Assembly (NCBI GenBank): GCA_024234935.1
Contig: JACKNI010000002.1
Span: 248,001 to 312,000, forward strand
DNA: 64,000 nt
Origin: Chromatiales bacterium
GTDB lineage: Bacteria; Pseudomonadota; Gammaproteobacteria; Steroidobacterales; GCA-2729495
Direction of reading: 5' to 3'
The notes beneath the pieces were generated by a model. It saw only the letters and a program-made list of their open reading frames with translations. It was not told where the DNA came from and made no database searches. This document shows, one piece after another, positions 25,682 through 35,013 of this stretch (the stretch's first letter is position 1; every line of letters begins with the position of its first letter). The position numbers and the translations under genes were made by a program.

Positions 25682-26665
25682 TCAACGATAGCGCAGGCGC
25701 TTGCAGAAGCGGACTTCGCACTGCGGGCACTTCGGCAGGGTTCCACAGATGTCGCCATGGTCCGCCGACATGAACACCTGCAGCAGGTTCGCCACGAAGT
25801 GCGGATCCACGCCCGCCTGAACTGACCATTCGCGCAGCCGTTGCCCGGCCTCGGCCGGCTCCAGGACCTCATGACTGATACCGAGCCGGCCCGGCCCGAT
25901 CAGCCGGCTGAGGAGATCGGGTGCAGCGAGCCGGGCGGCGACGGGCGAATCGCCCGCGTCGGCCAGGAGGCGCGCTGCATCGACCTTGTGACGTTCGAGG
26001 GTCGCCTGCACCTGCGCCAGCAGCACCGCCGGTTGTTGCTGCGCCTGGTTGCGCCGGAACCAGTAGTAAGCCTGCGTCATGCCGCCGCCAACCGCGTCGG
26101 GCAGGTCCTCGAATTCCTCGCGGGCATAAAAACGTTCCTGCAGCTCCGGGGAAAAAAAATCCCGGATATCTTCGCGGCTCACGCGTCGCGGCCCCATCTT
26201 GCCGTTGCCCTGACCCGGGAACAGCGGATGCCAGTGCAGCAGGATGAAATCGCCGTCGTCTGCCAGCGCATGCAACACGGTCTGCCGGTAGGCGGCGTGA
26301 CGCAGCGGATCGAGGTTGTGCAGCAGGCCATGATCGAGCACCAGGTCAAAGGGCTCATCCGCGCGCCATGCCGTGATGTCGGCCTCCACCGGCGTCACGC
26401 TGACACCGGCTTCCCGGGCACGCGCCTGCGTGAACTCCAGTGCCTTGGGAATGAAATCGAGCGCCGTGACGTCCCAGCCGCGCTCTGCCAGGTAGACGGA
26501 ATCGGTCCCCGCGCCGCAGCCGATGTCGAGCGCGCGGCCTGGTTTGCGCTTCACGCACAGCTCGGCAAGAAACAGCGTGGCCTGATCGTGCGCCCAGGGC
26601 AGATCCCGCCAGGTCTTTGCCCAGTCGTAGGTGGCTGAAAAGGTTTTCAGTTCATGCGTACTCAC
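25682..26665 (-). CDS. SAM-dependent methyltransferase with extra C-terminal cysteine module
   Basis: 327 residues. The N-terminal 200 residues are a class I methyltransferase (SAM motif ALDIGCGAGTDSVYLAERGWDVTALD; then FDLVLDHGLLHNL) in the TPMT/UbiE-like range. An extra 120-residue tail is helical and ends with C-x5-K-C-x2-C-x4-FC, four cysteines in the last 25 residues that could bind zinc. I start at GTG 26665, where the domain begins; a longer reading to 26902 has no support. The tail is unusual. Substrate unknown. It faces folE across 172 bases. Confidence 0.7.
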   Translation of the reverse strand: MSTHELKTFSATYDWAKTWRDLPWAHDQATLFLAELCVKRKPGRALDIGCGAGTDSVYLAERGWDVTALDFIPKALEFTQARAREAGVSVTPVEADITAWRADEPFDLVLDHGLLHNLDPLRHAAYRQTVLHALADDGDFILLHWHPLFPGQGNGKMGPRRVSREDIRDFFSPELQERFYAREEFEDLPDAVGGGMTQAYYWFRRNQAQQQPAVLLAQVQATLERHKVDAARLLADAGDSPVAARLAAPDLLSRLIGPGRLGISHEVLEPAEAGQRLREWSVQAGVDPHFVANLLQVFMSADHGDICGTLPKCPQCEVRFCKRLRYR

Positions 26666-26837
26666 GGTGTCTGTCCTTGTGCGCTTGCAGCGTGGAAGCT
26701 TAGCAGTATTAATTTTTGCCGATTCAGCTCCCGGGAGAATCCATTTGCCCGACCGCCAGCGAATACATGAGCGGCATGACCTGGCGCAGGCCGGGTCCAG
26801 TACAGGATCGACCTCAGCTACAAGGAGAACTCCCCCG

Positions 26838-27557
26838 ATGAGCCCGCCCCCCGTACATGCGCTCGCTCCAGTGAGCAGAATCGAACGTTCCTCCGGCAGC
26901 ACCGACCTTCAGCCGGAAGCTGTCGCGGTTCGCGACGCCCTGCTGGCACAGGGCCTGGAGACCCCGCTCATCGAAAACCAGCTGAGCGCAGATGAAAAGC
27001 GCCAGCAAATACAGGTCCGTTTCACGGAAATCATGCAGATCCTTGGCCTGGACCTGCGCGATGACAGCCTGATGGATACACCCCGGCGTATTGCCAAGAT
27101 GTACGTAAACGAGATCTTTGGCGGACTCGACTACCGCAATTTTCCCAGGCTCACCGTGGTCGAGAACAAGATGCAGGTTGACGAGATGATCCGCGTCGAC
27201 GGAATCAATGTCTCCTCAACCTGTGAGCACCATTTCATTACCATCGATGGTACGGCCAGCGTGGCCTATATTCCGCAGCGCAACGTCATCGGCCTTTCAA
27301 AGATAAACCGCATCGTCGCCTTTTTCGCCCAGCGGCCGCAGATACAGGAACGCCTTACGGAACAGGTACTTCTCGCGCTGCAGACCCTGCTTGATACCAG
27401 CGACGTTGCCGTGAGCATCAAGGCGGTACATTACTGCGTAAAGGCCCGGGGCGTGATGGACACCAACAGCGAAACGACGACCACTGCCCTGGGCGGCGTA
27501 TTCAAGACCAGCACCGATACGCGGAAGGAATTCCTGCTGGGACTTGCCCGGAGCTAG
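26838..27557 (+). CDS. folE: GTP cyclohydrolase I
   Basis: First enzyme of tetrahydrofolate synthesis, GTP to dihydroneopterin triphosphate. The zinc-binding and catalytic motif STCEHHFITIDG is intact, along with SKINRIVAFFAQRPQIQERL and a conserved VHYCVKARGV where the second zinc Cys lies. The protein is 239 residues, with an N-terminal extension of about 45. ATG 26838 has AAGGAG upstream. Its TAG stop overlaps the TAG of the opposing ATP-grasp gene within one CTAG. Confidence 0.95.
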   Translation: MSPPPVHALAPVSRIERSSGSTDLQPEAVAVRDALLAQGLETPLIENQLSADEKRQQIQVRFTEIMQILGLDLRDDSLMDTPRRIAKMYVNEIFGGLDYRNFPRLTVVENKMQVDEMIRVDGINVSSTCEHHFITIDGTASVAYIPQRNVIGLSKINRIVAFFAQRPQIQERLTEQVLLALQTLLDTSDVAVSIKAVHYCVKARGVMDTNSETTTTALGGVFKTSTDTRKEFLLGLARS

Positions 27558-28594
27558 GCAGGGACGTCTGAACTTCGCCATTCAGCTTCGTAGTCGAGCC
27601 CGAGCCGCACCAGCCGCTCAAGCAGGCTGCCGTAGCTGATGCCGGCAGCGGCGGCAGCAGCGGCAAAGTCCTCGCCATTGCTCAGGTTGGGATTGCAGTT
27701 CGCTTCCAGCAGATAAACGCTGCCGTCGGCACGCATGCGGAAATCCATGCGCGCATAACCGGTCATGTGCAGTGCACTGTATATCCGCTTGCTCAGGCGG
27801 CTCAGGTTTTCTTCGGCCGCTTCGCCCAGACCCATCGCCCGGCCGGTTTCTATGCCGTGTTTCTGCTGATACTTGAGGTTCCACTTCACCCGTCGGGTGG
27901 CGATGCCTGACATCAGCTTCGGCAGCGTTCCGAAGTTCATCTCCCAGACCGGAAAAGTACGCAGACGTTCGTTGCCACACAGGCCCACGTACAGCTCGCG
28001 TCCCTCGATGTATTCCTCCACCAGTGCGTCTGTCTTCGTGCTCTCGTGAATGAAGTCGATGCGCTCACGCAGGCGCACACGATCATCGACGATCGAAGCC
28101 TGGGAAATGCCAAGCGAAGCGTCCTCGGTCGCCGACTTGACGAACAGCGGATAGCGGAGTTTCGCGGACAGGCGATAGGGACGCTCACGGCGGAACAGGG
28201 CAAACTGGGGCGTGGGAATACGGTGATAGGCCATCAGCTGCTTGCTGAGAACCTTGTCCCGCGACAGCATCATGCCGCGCGGATTGCAGCCGGTATAGGG
28301 CTGACGCATCAGCTCCAGAAAGGCGACGATGTGCTGGTCGTAGGTGACGATGCCCTGGAATTCCTGCAGCAGGTTGAAAGCCACATCCGGCTTCCAGGTC
28401 GCGATTTCCGTACGCAGCTCGGCCAGGTTGTCGTACAGGCCCAGCGCGCGTACCTCGTGCCCGGCCTCGCGCAGGAAGGCCATCACGTCGTATTCGGTTT
28501 TCCACTCTTCGATCTGTTGAGGGGTGTAACCCGCGAGAGTATCGGGCGGCACGAGGCTTTCGTGCATGAGCACCAGCACACGCAGTTTCTTCAT
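27554..28594 (-). CDS. ATP-grasp ligase, D-alanine-D-alanine ligase-like
   Basis: 346 residues with an N-terminal domain, an ATP-grasp core (FVKSATEDASLGISQ, LVEEYIEGRELYVGLCG) and the metal-binding end DFRMRADGSVYLLEANCNPNLS. The overall fit is to D-Ala-D-Ala ligase-type enzymes, but the opening (VLMHESLVPPDT) and the long spacer differ from Ddl, so it is probably a paralog making another dipeptide or peptide-like bond. No peptidoglycan genes are adjacent. Confidence 0.75.
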   Translation of the reverse strand: MKKLRVLVLMHESLVPPDTLAGYTPQQIEEWKTEYDVMAFLREAGHEVRALGLYDNLAELRTEIATWKPDVAFNLLQEFQGIVTYDQHIVAFLELMRQPYTGCNPRGMMLSRDKVLSKQLMAYHRIPTPQFALFRRERPYRLSAKLRYPLFVKSATEDASLGISQASIVDDRVRLRERIDFIHESTKTDALVEEYIEGRELYVGLCGNERLRTFPVWEMNFGTLPKLMSGIATRRVKWNLKYQQKHGIETGRAMGLGEAAEENLSRLSKRIYSALHMTGYARMDFRMRADGSVYLLEANCNPNLSNGEDFAAAAAAAGISYGSLLERLVRLGLDYEAEWRSSDVPA

Positions 28595-28635
28595 CCGCTA
28601 TACCGCTCCAGACCAGGACGGATTCGGGCCCGCGT

Positions 28636-29961
28636 TCAGAGTTTACGGGAGGGAAAGACCTGCCGGTAGCCACCGACATCGCCGTCGAGGATCACGTCCT
28701 CCAGACGCACGGGTCGCGCCAGTGCCAGCCCGGCAAGACTGCGGCAGCGGCTGAGCGCCACATAAGTCTGTCCGTGCGTGAATGCGCCACGGCCCAGATC
28801 GATGTACACGCGGTCGAAGGTCTGCCCCTGGCTCTTGTGTATGGTAATTGCCCAGCCCAGACGCAGCGGCAGTTGTTTGAACGCCCCGACCACACCCGGC
28901 GTGATCTGCTGCGTGCTGCGCTCGTACTGGTAAGCGATATTTTCCCAGGTGGCCGGCTTCACCTCATGCTCGCTGCCATCGGGCAACTGCACCGTCGGGC
29001 CATCCTCCGACAGCGCCGTGACAATCCCCCAGGAACCGTTGATCCAGCGTTTGTCCGCATCGTTCTTCAGGAACATGACCCGGGCGCCAACCTTCAGACC
29101 GAGTTCCGGCTCGGTGGGAAATGCCGAGCCGTCAAAGCGCCCGGTGATCTCGGCCGTGTATATCTGCCGCGTGCCGGGCAACGCCGCCAGGCGCCGGCTG
29201 TTTTCACGGAAAGCCGCGTCATTGGTTGCCGTCAGCACGATATGACTGTCCGGGTCCTCGAGTTCAGCCCGGGTCAGTACGCGTGAATTCAGCGCTTCAA
29301 GGACGGCCTCGTCAGGTTCACCGTCGCGGATGTGCTGCAGGATCTCCCGGAACTCGGCATCGTCCTTCTGCCGGTAAATCTTTTCCAGCTCGATGGAACT
29401 GCCGCCACCGCAGCTTTTCCAGGCCTGTGCCTGGAAAAAGTACGGACCGCCGCCGGTCGCTTCGAAATATTCCCTGAGTTCCGGCTCACGCACGACCGGC
29501 GGCAGCTGCCAGAGGTCGCCGAACATGGCGAGCTGGACGCCGCCGAAGGGTTCATCGCTGCGCCGGTTGACCCGCAGGGACTGGTCTATCCCGTCAAGCA
29601 AGTCGGCGCGCACCATCGACACCTCGTCGATGATGAGCAGCTCCAGGGCTTTCATCACGCCCGTATGTCGCAGCGGCCGGATCGCGCGCAGATCCACAAA
29701 GCGGGGCGGCAAACGGAAAAAGGAATGAATGGTCTGGCCGCTGACGTTGATCGCCGCCAGACCGGTCGGCGCAACGACCGCCACATTGCGCACGGTCTCT
29801 TCGCGCAACAGGTGCAGCAGGGTGGTCTTGCCGGTGCCGGCCCGGCCGGTGACGAACACATGCTCATCACTGCCCTCGATCAGGTCCAGGGCGCGCTGAA
29901 AGTCGGCGTTTGGCTCCAGACCTGCGCGGATTGACGATGGTGTGTCCGGGCTTTGCTTCAT
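28636..29961 (-). CDS. PIF1/RecD-like superfamily 1 DNA helicase
   Basis: 441 residues. Walker A in VTGRAGTGKTTLLHLL, then VVAPTGLAAINVSGQTIHSFF (PIF1 motif Ia/Ib), DEVSM (Walker B) and the C-terminal AITIHKSQGQTFDRVYIDLG with YVALSRCRSL. It matches the small bacterial PIF1 helicases that unwind forked or G-quadruplex DNA 5' to 3'. It overlaps no neighbour and is transcribed away from a membrane protein gene at 29974 across 12 bases. Confidence 0.93.
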   Translation of the reverse strand: MKQSPDTPSSIRAGLEPNADFQRALDLIEGSDEHVFVTGRAGTGKTTLLHLLREETVRNVAVVAPTGLAAINVSGQTIHSFFRLPPRFVDLRAIRPLRHTGVMKALELLIIDEVSMVRADLLDGIDQSLRVNRRSDEPFGGVQLAMFGDLWQLPPVVREPELREYFEATGGGPYFFQAQAWKSCGGGSSIELEKIYRQKDDAEFREILQHIRDGEPDEAVLEALNSRVLTRAELEDPDSHIVLTATNDAAFRENSRRLAALPGTRQIYTAEITGRFDGSAFPTEPELGLKVGARVMFLKNDADKRWINGSWGIVTALSEDGPTVQLPDGSEHEVKPATWENIAYQYERSTQQITPGVVGAFKQLPLRLGWAITIHKSQGQTFDRVYIDLGRGAFTHGQTYVALSRCRSLAGLALARPVRLEDVILDGDVGGYRQVFPSRKL

Positions 29962-29973
29962 CTAGACTGCATT

Positions 29974-30810
29974 ATGCTCGACTATTTCGCTGCACTGCTT
30001 GCAATCACCTTCGTCGCACTCGCCATCATCTACGATGTGCGCTTCCGCCCCGTGCCCTGGGACATCTACCGGCCGAAGGCGGCGTGGTTGCGCGCAGGCA
30101 TTTACTTCTGCTGCTGCTGGCTGCTGTCGTATCTCAGTGGCGGCATGCAGCTGATTCTGGACAGCCCGGTGGTCAGCACGGCTCAGCTCAACGATCCCGG
30201 CTGGGTACGTTTCACGCTCGGCCTGTACGGATTCATCCTGATTGCCTATGCCGGCGTCTGGTCGTATTTCACGCCGGTATTTGAACGGCAGAAGAATCCG
30301 CTGATTTCCGCGCTGTTCGGTTTTCTCTGGGGCTCGAGTTCGGGACAGCTGTTTCTTGCCGTGTGGCTGATCGTGGGCAAAGCCGGTCTGCCGGACTGGG
30401 GCACCTGGCTTGTGACCTTTGCGGTACTCGCCGCCTGGCAGCCGAACTGGCACAACATCTACTGGGACCACTACATCGCGCCCGAGCACGACACGCCGAT
30501 GACGCAGAAGATCAAGGCGCTCGGCTGCCACATCCCGAACATGGCCATCGCCCTCACCTGGCTCACGTTCTACGAGAATTACCTGCTGTTTGTCGGCCTG
30601 CAGGTGATCGCCTGCGTCTCTGCCAGCCTGGGCATGCGCTACCCGGCACCCTGGGCAGCACCGAGCGCACTCAACTATGCCCGGCGCACCAGGGCACGGA
30701 TCCCGCGCTGCACCGGCTATATTCCAGAGGACCCGCGCAGCGATCCGTACACCCCCTTCTATCCGGGGTGGCATGGCCCGGCAGGCCAGGGCACCACCAC
30801 GGTGCGATGA
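29974..30810 (+). CDS. polytopic membrane protein of unknown function
   Basis: 278 residues, about six helices, with a soluble C terminus rich in Pro and Arg. The motif PNWHNIYWDHYIAPEHD in a loop between helices has several His/Asp residues and could bind metal; CYIPEDPRSDPYTPFYP-like tail (GYIPEDPRSDPYTPFYP) is distinctive. No family is recognised. ATG 29974 begins MLDYFAALLAI. It ends six bases before dbpA, so the two are likely co-transcribed. Confidence 0.65.
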   Translation: MLDYFAALLAITFVALAIIYDVRFRPVPWDIYRPKAAWLRAGIYFCCCWLLSYLSGGMQLILDSPVVSTAQLNDPGWVRFTLGLYGFILIAYAGVWSYFTPVFERQKNPLISALFGFLWGSSSGQLFLAVWLIVGKAGLPDWGTWLVTFAVLAAWQPNWHNIYWDHYIAPEHDTPMTQKIKALGCHIPNMAIALTWLTFYENYLLFVGLQVIACVSASLGMRYPAPWAAPSALNYARRTRARIPRCTGYIPEDPRSDPYTPFYPGWHGPAGQGTTTVR

Positions 30811-30816
30811 TGAGCA

Positions 30817-32190
30817 ATGAATGATTTTTCCAGTCTCGATCTGTCGCCGGCATTGCGCCAGGGTATTGAGGCCGCTGCCTATCTCGACATGACACCTGTG
30901 CAGGCAGCGAGTCTGCCTGCGATCCTTGCCGGCCGGGATGTGACCGCCCAGGCCAAGACCGGCAGCGGCAAGACAGCGGCTTTCGCACTCGGCCTGCTCG
31001 CGGCCATCGATGCCGATCGCATCCAGCTGCAGGGGCTGGTGCTTTGCCCGACGCGTGAACTCGCCGACCAGGTCAGCAAGGAGATCCGGCGCCTCGCACG
31101 ATTCGTCCCCAATATGAAGGTGCTGACCCTGTGCGGCGGGATCCCGCTGCGCCCGCACCTGGCTTCGCTCACGCATGAGCCGCATCTGGTGGTCGGCACA
31201 CCCGGACGCATCCTGGAACTGCTGCAGAAAGGCGCACTGCCGCTGGCAAACATCCGCGTACTGGTGCTCGATGAAGCCGACCGCATGCTCGACATGGGCT
31301 TCAGCGTAGACATCAAGGCCATCACGGCAGAGATCCCGCGCAAACGCCAGACCCTGCTGTTTTCCGCTACTTTTACCGACGCCGTGCGCGACATCAGCCG
31401 GCAGTTCCAGCGCGATGCGCTGGATGTCAGCGTTGCCGCCACCCTCGGCGCTGACGAAGTCGAGCAGTTTTTCTTTGAGGTCGGCGAAACGCAGAAGTTC
31501 GACATACTGACGAGCCTGCTGACCCAGCATCGGCCTGAATCCGCGCTGGTTTTCTGCAATACCCGGCACGAAGTGCGCGCGCTGACCGAACGGCTGGCTG
31601 AACGGGGCCACTCCGTACTCGCGCTGCATGGCGATCTCGATCAGCGCGAGCGCGAAGAGATGCTGCTGCAATTTGCCAACCGCAGTTGCGCGGTGCTGGT
31701 TGCCACCGACGTGGCAGCACGCGGACTGGATATCAAGGACATGCCGGTGGTGATCAATTACGACATGGCCCAGAGCGCCGATGTCCACCTGCACCGCATC
31801 GGCCGCACCGGTCGCGCCGGCGGCAAGGGCCTCGCGTGGACGCTGTGTACGCCTGGAGAGCGCCACCGGACCGCGGAAATCGAAGAGCGTCAGGGCACAC
31901 CGCTGAACTGGCAGAAACAGGAACCAGGCAATACCACACAGAAGGCCCTGACCGCCGGCATGGTTACCCTGATCATCGACGGCGGCCGACAGGACAAGTT
32001 GCGCCCCGGTGATCTGCTCGGCGCACTGACTGGCGATGCCGGCCTGCCCGCCGATTCGATCGGCAAGATCGACATCTACGCGACGCGCACCTATGTGGCC
32101 ATCAGGCAGCGCTCGGCAAACCAGGCTCTGCGCGCGCTGGTTGCAGGCAAGATCAAGGGCCGCCGCTTTCGCGTGCGCCGGCTGGCCTGA
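30817..32190 (+). CDS. dbpA: ATP-dependent RNA helicase DbpA
   Basis: 457 residues: DEAD-box helicase with Q motif (MTPVQAASLPAIL), AKTGSGKT, DEAD (LVLDEADRML), SAT (FSATFTD), and HRIGRTGRAG, followed by the C-terminal RNA-recognition domain (KLRPGDLLGALTGDAGL, then GKIDIYATRTYVAI) that binds 23S rRNA hairpin 92. Domain layout and length are those of DbpA, which helps 50S ribosome assembly. It follows the unknown membrane protein gene by six bases and ends five bases before the convergent LLM gene. Confidence 0.95.
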   Translation: MNDFSSLDLSPALRQGIEAAAYLDMTPVQAASLPAILAGRDVTAQAKTGSGKTAAFALGLLAAIDADRIQLQGLVLCPTRELADQVSKEIRRLARFVPNMKVLTLCGGIPLRPHLASLTHEPHLVVGTPGRILELLQKGALPLANIRVLVLDEADRMLDMGFSVDIKAITAEIPRKRQTLLFSATFTDAVRDISRQFQRDALDVSVAATLGADEVEQFFFEVGETQKFDILTSLLTQHRPESALVFCNTRHEVRALTERLAERGHSVLALHGDLDQREREEMLLQFANRSCAVLVATDVAARGLDIKDMPVVINYDMAQSADVHLHRIGRTGRAGGKGLAWTLCTPGERHRTAEIEERQGTPLNWQKQEPGNTTQKALTAGMVTLIIDGGRQDKLRPGDLLGALTGDAGLPADSIGKIDIYATRTYVAIRQRSANQALRALVAGKIKGRRFRVRRLA

Positions 32191-32195
32191 GGTTT

Positions 32196-33209
32196 TCAGC
32201 GCAGCGCGGGTATCACCCGCTCGCCGATCAACCGGATGCCGTGCGCCTGGTGATTTTTCAGCTCCAGGGACACCTGGGTGCAGCCAGCCGCTTTCAGTTC
32301 CAGCAGATGCCCGATGACACGGTCCATGTCATTCGTCGTGCCGGTAAGCGTCAGATGATCCACGCACATATCCAGCAAGCGGTCGGGAAGACCCTCGACC
32401 GAGTGTGCGTTCTTCGCGGCCATCGCATAGATCTGCGGGATGTGTTCGAGAATCACCGCGAAGTCTTCCGCACTCATGAACTCGCGCATCATGTATTCGC
32501 GAAAGATCGCGCGGAAACCGATCCAGCGTCTTGCTTCGTGGCGCGCTTCCTGCAGGTCGTCGTAGACATACCAGGCCATGAAGTTGTTGAAATGGAACGC
32601 CGCCGGGTCTCGACCAAACTCCTGAAGGTGTCCATGCACGGCACTTACTGCGGCCCGGCTCAGTGCCGGCGACAGGTCGCTCATCATGATGCCGTCGGCG
32701 GCCCGCGCCGACATGCGCAGCATCTGCGGTCGATTGGCTGCGGAAAAGACCGCCGGCGGCACGGCTGCGGTGATCCACTGCGGGTCGTAGTCGTTGATGC
32801 TGTACATCTCACCGTGATAGCTGAACGGCCGCCGCGTGGTCGCGCCCTTCACGATATCGATGGCCTCGCCCACGGCGCGGACCCGGCGATCACGGGGAAT
32901 CTCCAGCGCCATCACGACCTCGCCGCCGCCGCCGATGATGGCCTGCGCACGGCCCGGACACAGCTCGTTCAGCGTCAATAACGCCATGGCAATGCGGAAG
33001 GGATGCAGCTCGTAGGGACTGAGCGCGATGGGTCCGAGGCGGATCCTGCTCGAGGCCCGCGCCAGCTCCGCCAGGTTGCCAAAGGGATCGCGGCCGTCCA
33101 GATAGCTTGCACACCACACGGCATGAATGCCGTGCTGCTCCGCCAGCAGTCCCAGTTCCGTCAATCGCGCCGAGGGCAGCTGCGAATCAAGGACGATATC
33201 GACATCCAT
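32196..33209 (-). CDS. LLM-class (luciferase-like) flavin-dependent oxidoreductase
   Basis: 337 residues, TIM-barrel luciferase-like fold. The opening SARLTELGLLAEQHGIHAVW, the strand RIRLGPIAL, the GGGGEVVMALEI loop and FSAANRPQMLRMSARAADGIMM are family landmarks. Members use reduced FMN or coenzyme F420 to oxygenate or reduce substrates. It starts 12 bases after the UbiD-family gene on the same strand, so they probably work on the same compound. Whether it uses FMN or F420 is not clear; no F420 synthesis genes are in the window. Confidence 0.85.
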   Translation of the reverse strand: MDVDIVLDSQLPSARLTELGLLAEQHGIHAVWCASYLDGRDPFGNLAELARASSRIRLGPIALSPYELHPFRIAMALLTLNELCPGRAQAIIGGGGEVVMALEIPRDRRVRAVGEAIDIVKGATTRRPFSYHGEMYSINDYDPQWITAAVPPAVFSAANRPQMLRMSARAADGIMMSDLSPALSRAAVSAVHGHLQEFGRDPAAFHFNNFMAWYVYDDLQEARHEARRWIGFRAIFREYMMREFMSAEDFAVILEHIPQIYAMAAKNAHSVEGLPDRLLDMCVDHLTLTGTTNDMDRVIGHLLELKAAGCTQVSLELKNHQAHGIRLIGERVIPALR

Positions 33210-33221
33210 CGATCGACGCGC

Positions 33222-34883
33222 TCAGATCCGCTTCCAGCTGCGCAGCGCCTCGCCGTAGAGCTTGTCGACGTGCTCGAAGATTCCAGGCGCACCCTGCTCC
33301 AGCAGCGCCCGGTTGGTTTCGGGAAATACTTCCCGGCCACCCTCGGCTGGCAGCTGCCGGGTGGCATCGATCACGATCTTGCTGGTCCGCGCGTACTTCA
33401 CCTGGCTGGGATCAGTCTGCAATCCAAAGGCATCCTCGATGATCTTGCTGGCCGGGTACGGCTGCCAGCGTGAGCCGATGGCAAATATCACCTCACGGCG
33501 ATCGAGGATGTTCACGTCCTTGTCCACCACCACCACGACCTTGGCGATCGGATTGCGCTGCGCCACCTTGAGTCCGGCGGCGAGACCTTCACCAGCCTCC
33601 TTCTTGTCGATGCTCATGACCACGAAGCCCATCGTGTCCTGCGGGTTGGTGTAGGCAACGAAGTTCGGGATCTGTTTGCCCAGCAAAACGCTGTATATCG
33701 CGTCCATCGGTGCGGTCACGCTGGCACGCTGCATGCCGGTCATCGCATTCACGAACCAGGGGTCGCGACGGTGCGTGACCGTGTTGATGGTCATCAGGTA
33801 GTTGTCGTGTTTCACCGGACCGAGATAGCCGAACATCTCGCCGAAGGGACCTTCGTCCTCGAAGGGGCCATTCAGCTGCACCTCGCCCTCGATCACGAAC
33901 TCGGCATGCGCCGGGATCAGGATATCGGTGTCCTCGGAGCGGACCACGTCGATCGCCTTGCCGCGCATCCCACCGGCAATCGCCAGCTCATCCTGTGGCG
34001 CATCCGTAAAGCGCGGCGCCAGGCGCGTTCCGCTCAGCAGCCAGACCATCGGATCCTGGCCCATCACGATCGAATACTTGACCACCTTCTCGCCCCGCTT
34101 TTGCGCGGCCTTGAGGAACTTGTCGCCAGTCTGGTTGGGTTCGATGTTGATGCCGAGAGTGCGTGGCCCCTTGATCTCGCAGCGGTAGGTGCCGAAGTTT
34201 GGTCCCAGCTTCGGATCCACCATGAAGTGCGAACCGGTATTCACGTAACGGCCACCGTCGGCCGGGTTGGTCTTGAGGAAGGGAAATTTCAGCAGGTCAA
34301 TCTCGTCACCCTTCAGTATCACCTGCTTGCAGGGCGCCTTGTCGCGCGCGATTTCGGTCGGCGGAATCTCGGGATACTTGCCGCCGTTCTTCGCCAGCAT
34401 GTCCTTCAGCCAGGCCATGGCGCCGTTGTAGGTCGCGTAGTGATCGCCCGGCACCACCGACAGGTTCCAGACGATCGCATCGGTGTTCCAGTGACCATAG
34501 AGGTTGATCAGCACAGGCCCCTTCATCCACTTGCCGTCGACCTTTACCTCATCGAAGACCATCGTCGGCGCGCCATACATGCCGTACTGGTCTGTGGCCC
34601 GGAAAAACAGGCCCGGAATCTCGTACTGGTCCTGGTCGATGCGATCGAAGCGCATGAGGAGGCCGTTGGCCTCAAGCGCCGCAACCCAGTCGCGCATCGA
34701 GTCGAAGGGTGCCCTGGGCGGAGGTCCCGAGCCTTTGCGCATGGGCCCGGCACTGGCCGCATAAACCGGCTTGCCAGCCCCCGCCGCAAATGCCGCCAGC
34801 CCTGCGCCCGTTGCGCCGACGCCGGCCAGCAGGCTGCGGCGTGAAATTTCCTCGGCGGACGGCTCTTTTTTTTGCTCGGACAT
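33222..34883 (-). CDS. UbiD-family decarboxylase with twin-arginine signal
   Basis: 553 residues. UbiD enzymes remove a carboxyl group with prenylated FMN. Core landmarks are PMRKGSGP-linked start, GTYRCEIKGPRTLGINI (cofactor-binding Arg region) and the catalytic block FEDEGPFGEMFGYLG that carries the Glu-x4-Glu pair. The striking feature is the N terminus: SRRSLLAGVGATGAGLAAFAAG, a Tat-type signal followed by an Ala/Gly h-region. The chosen ATG (34883) has AGGAG upstream. Exported UbiD is unusual because prFMN is made in the cytoplasm; folded export by Tat would solve this. No ubiX is in view. Confidence 0.88.
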   Translation of the reverse strand: MSEQKKEPSAEEISRRSLLAGVGATGAGLAAFAAGAGKPVYAASAGPMRKGSGPPPRAPFDSMRDWVAALEANGLLMRFDRIDQDQYEIPGLFFRATDQYGMYGAPTMVFDEVKVDGKWMKGPVLINLYGHWNTDAIVWNLSVVPGDHYATYNGAMAWLKDMLAKNGGKYPEIPPTEIARDKAPCKQVILKGDEIDLLKFPFLKTNPADGGRYVNTGSHFMVDPKLGPNFGTYRCEIKGPRTLGINIEPNQTGDKFLKAAQKRGEKVVKYSIVMGQDPMVWLLSGTRLAPRFTDAPQDELAIAGGMRGKAIDVVRSEDTDILIPAHAEFVIEGEVQLNGPFEDEGPFGEMFGYLGPVKHDNYLMTINTVTHRRDPWFVNAMTGMQRASVTAPMDAIYSVLLGKQIPNFVAYTNPQDTMGFVVMSIDKKEAGEGLAAGLKVAQRNPIAKVVVVVDKDVNILDRREVIFAIGSRWQPYPASKIIEDAFGLQTDPSQVKYARTSKIVIDATRQLPAEGGREVFPETNRALLEQGAPGIFEHVDKLYGEALRSWKRI

Positions 34884-35013
34884 GGTCGGCTCCTGTTCAC
34901 TGGCAGTCATGATCAACTCATGAGCGGCAACGATACTTCACGAGGACAGCGCAAGCCATCTGGGAGACGGGGAGCAGTCCATGTACAGTTGGCCATCAAA
35001 CGGACAAGCCCGG

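Noticed and set aside
29962..31866. A 634-codon minus-strand frame
   Set aside because: Antisense to dbpA and the membrane protein gene; no recognisable domain.
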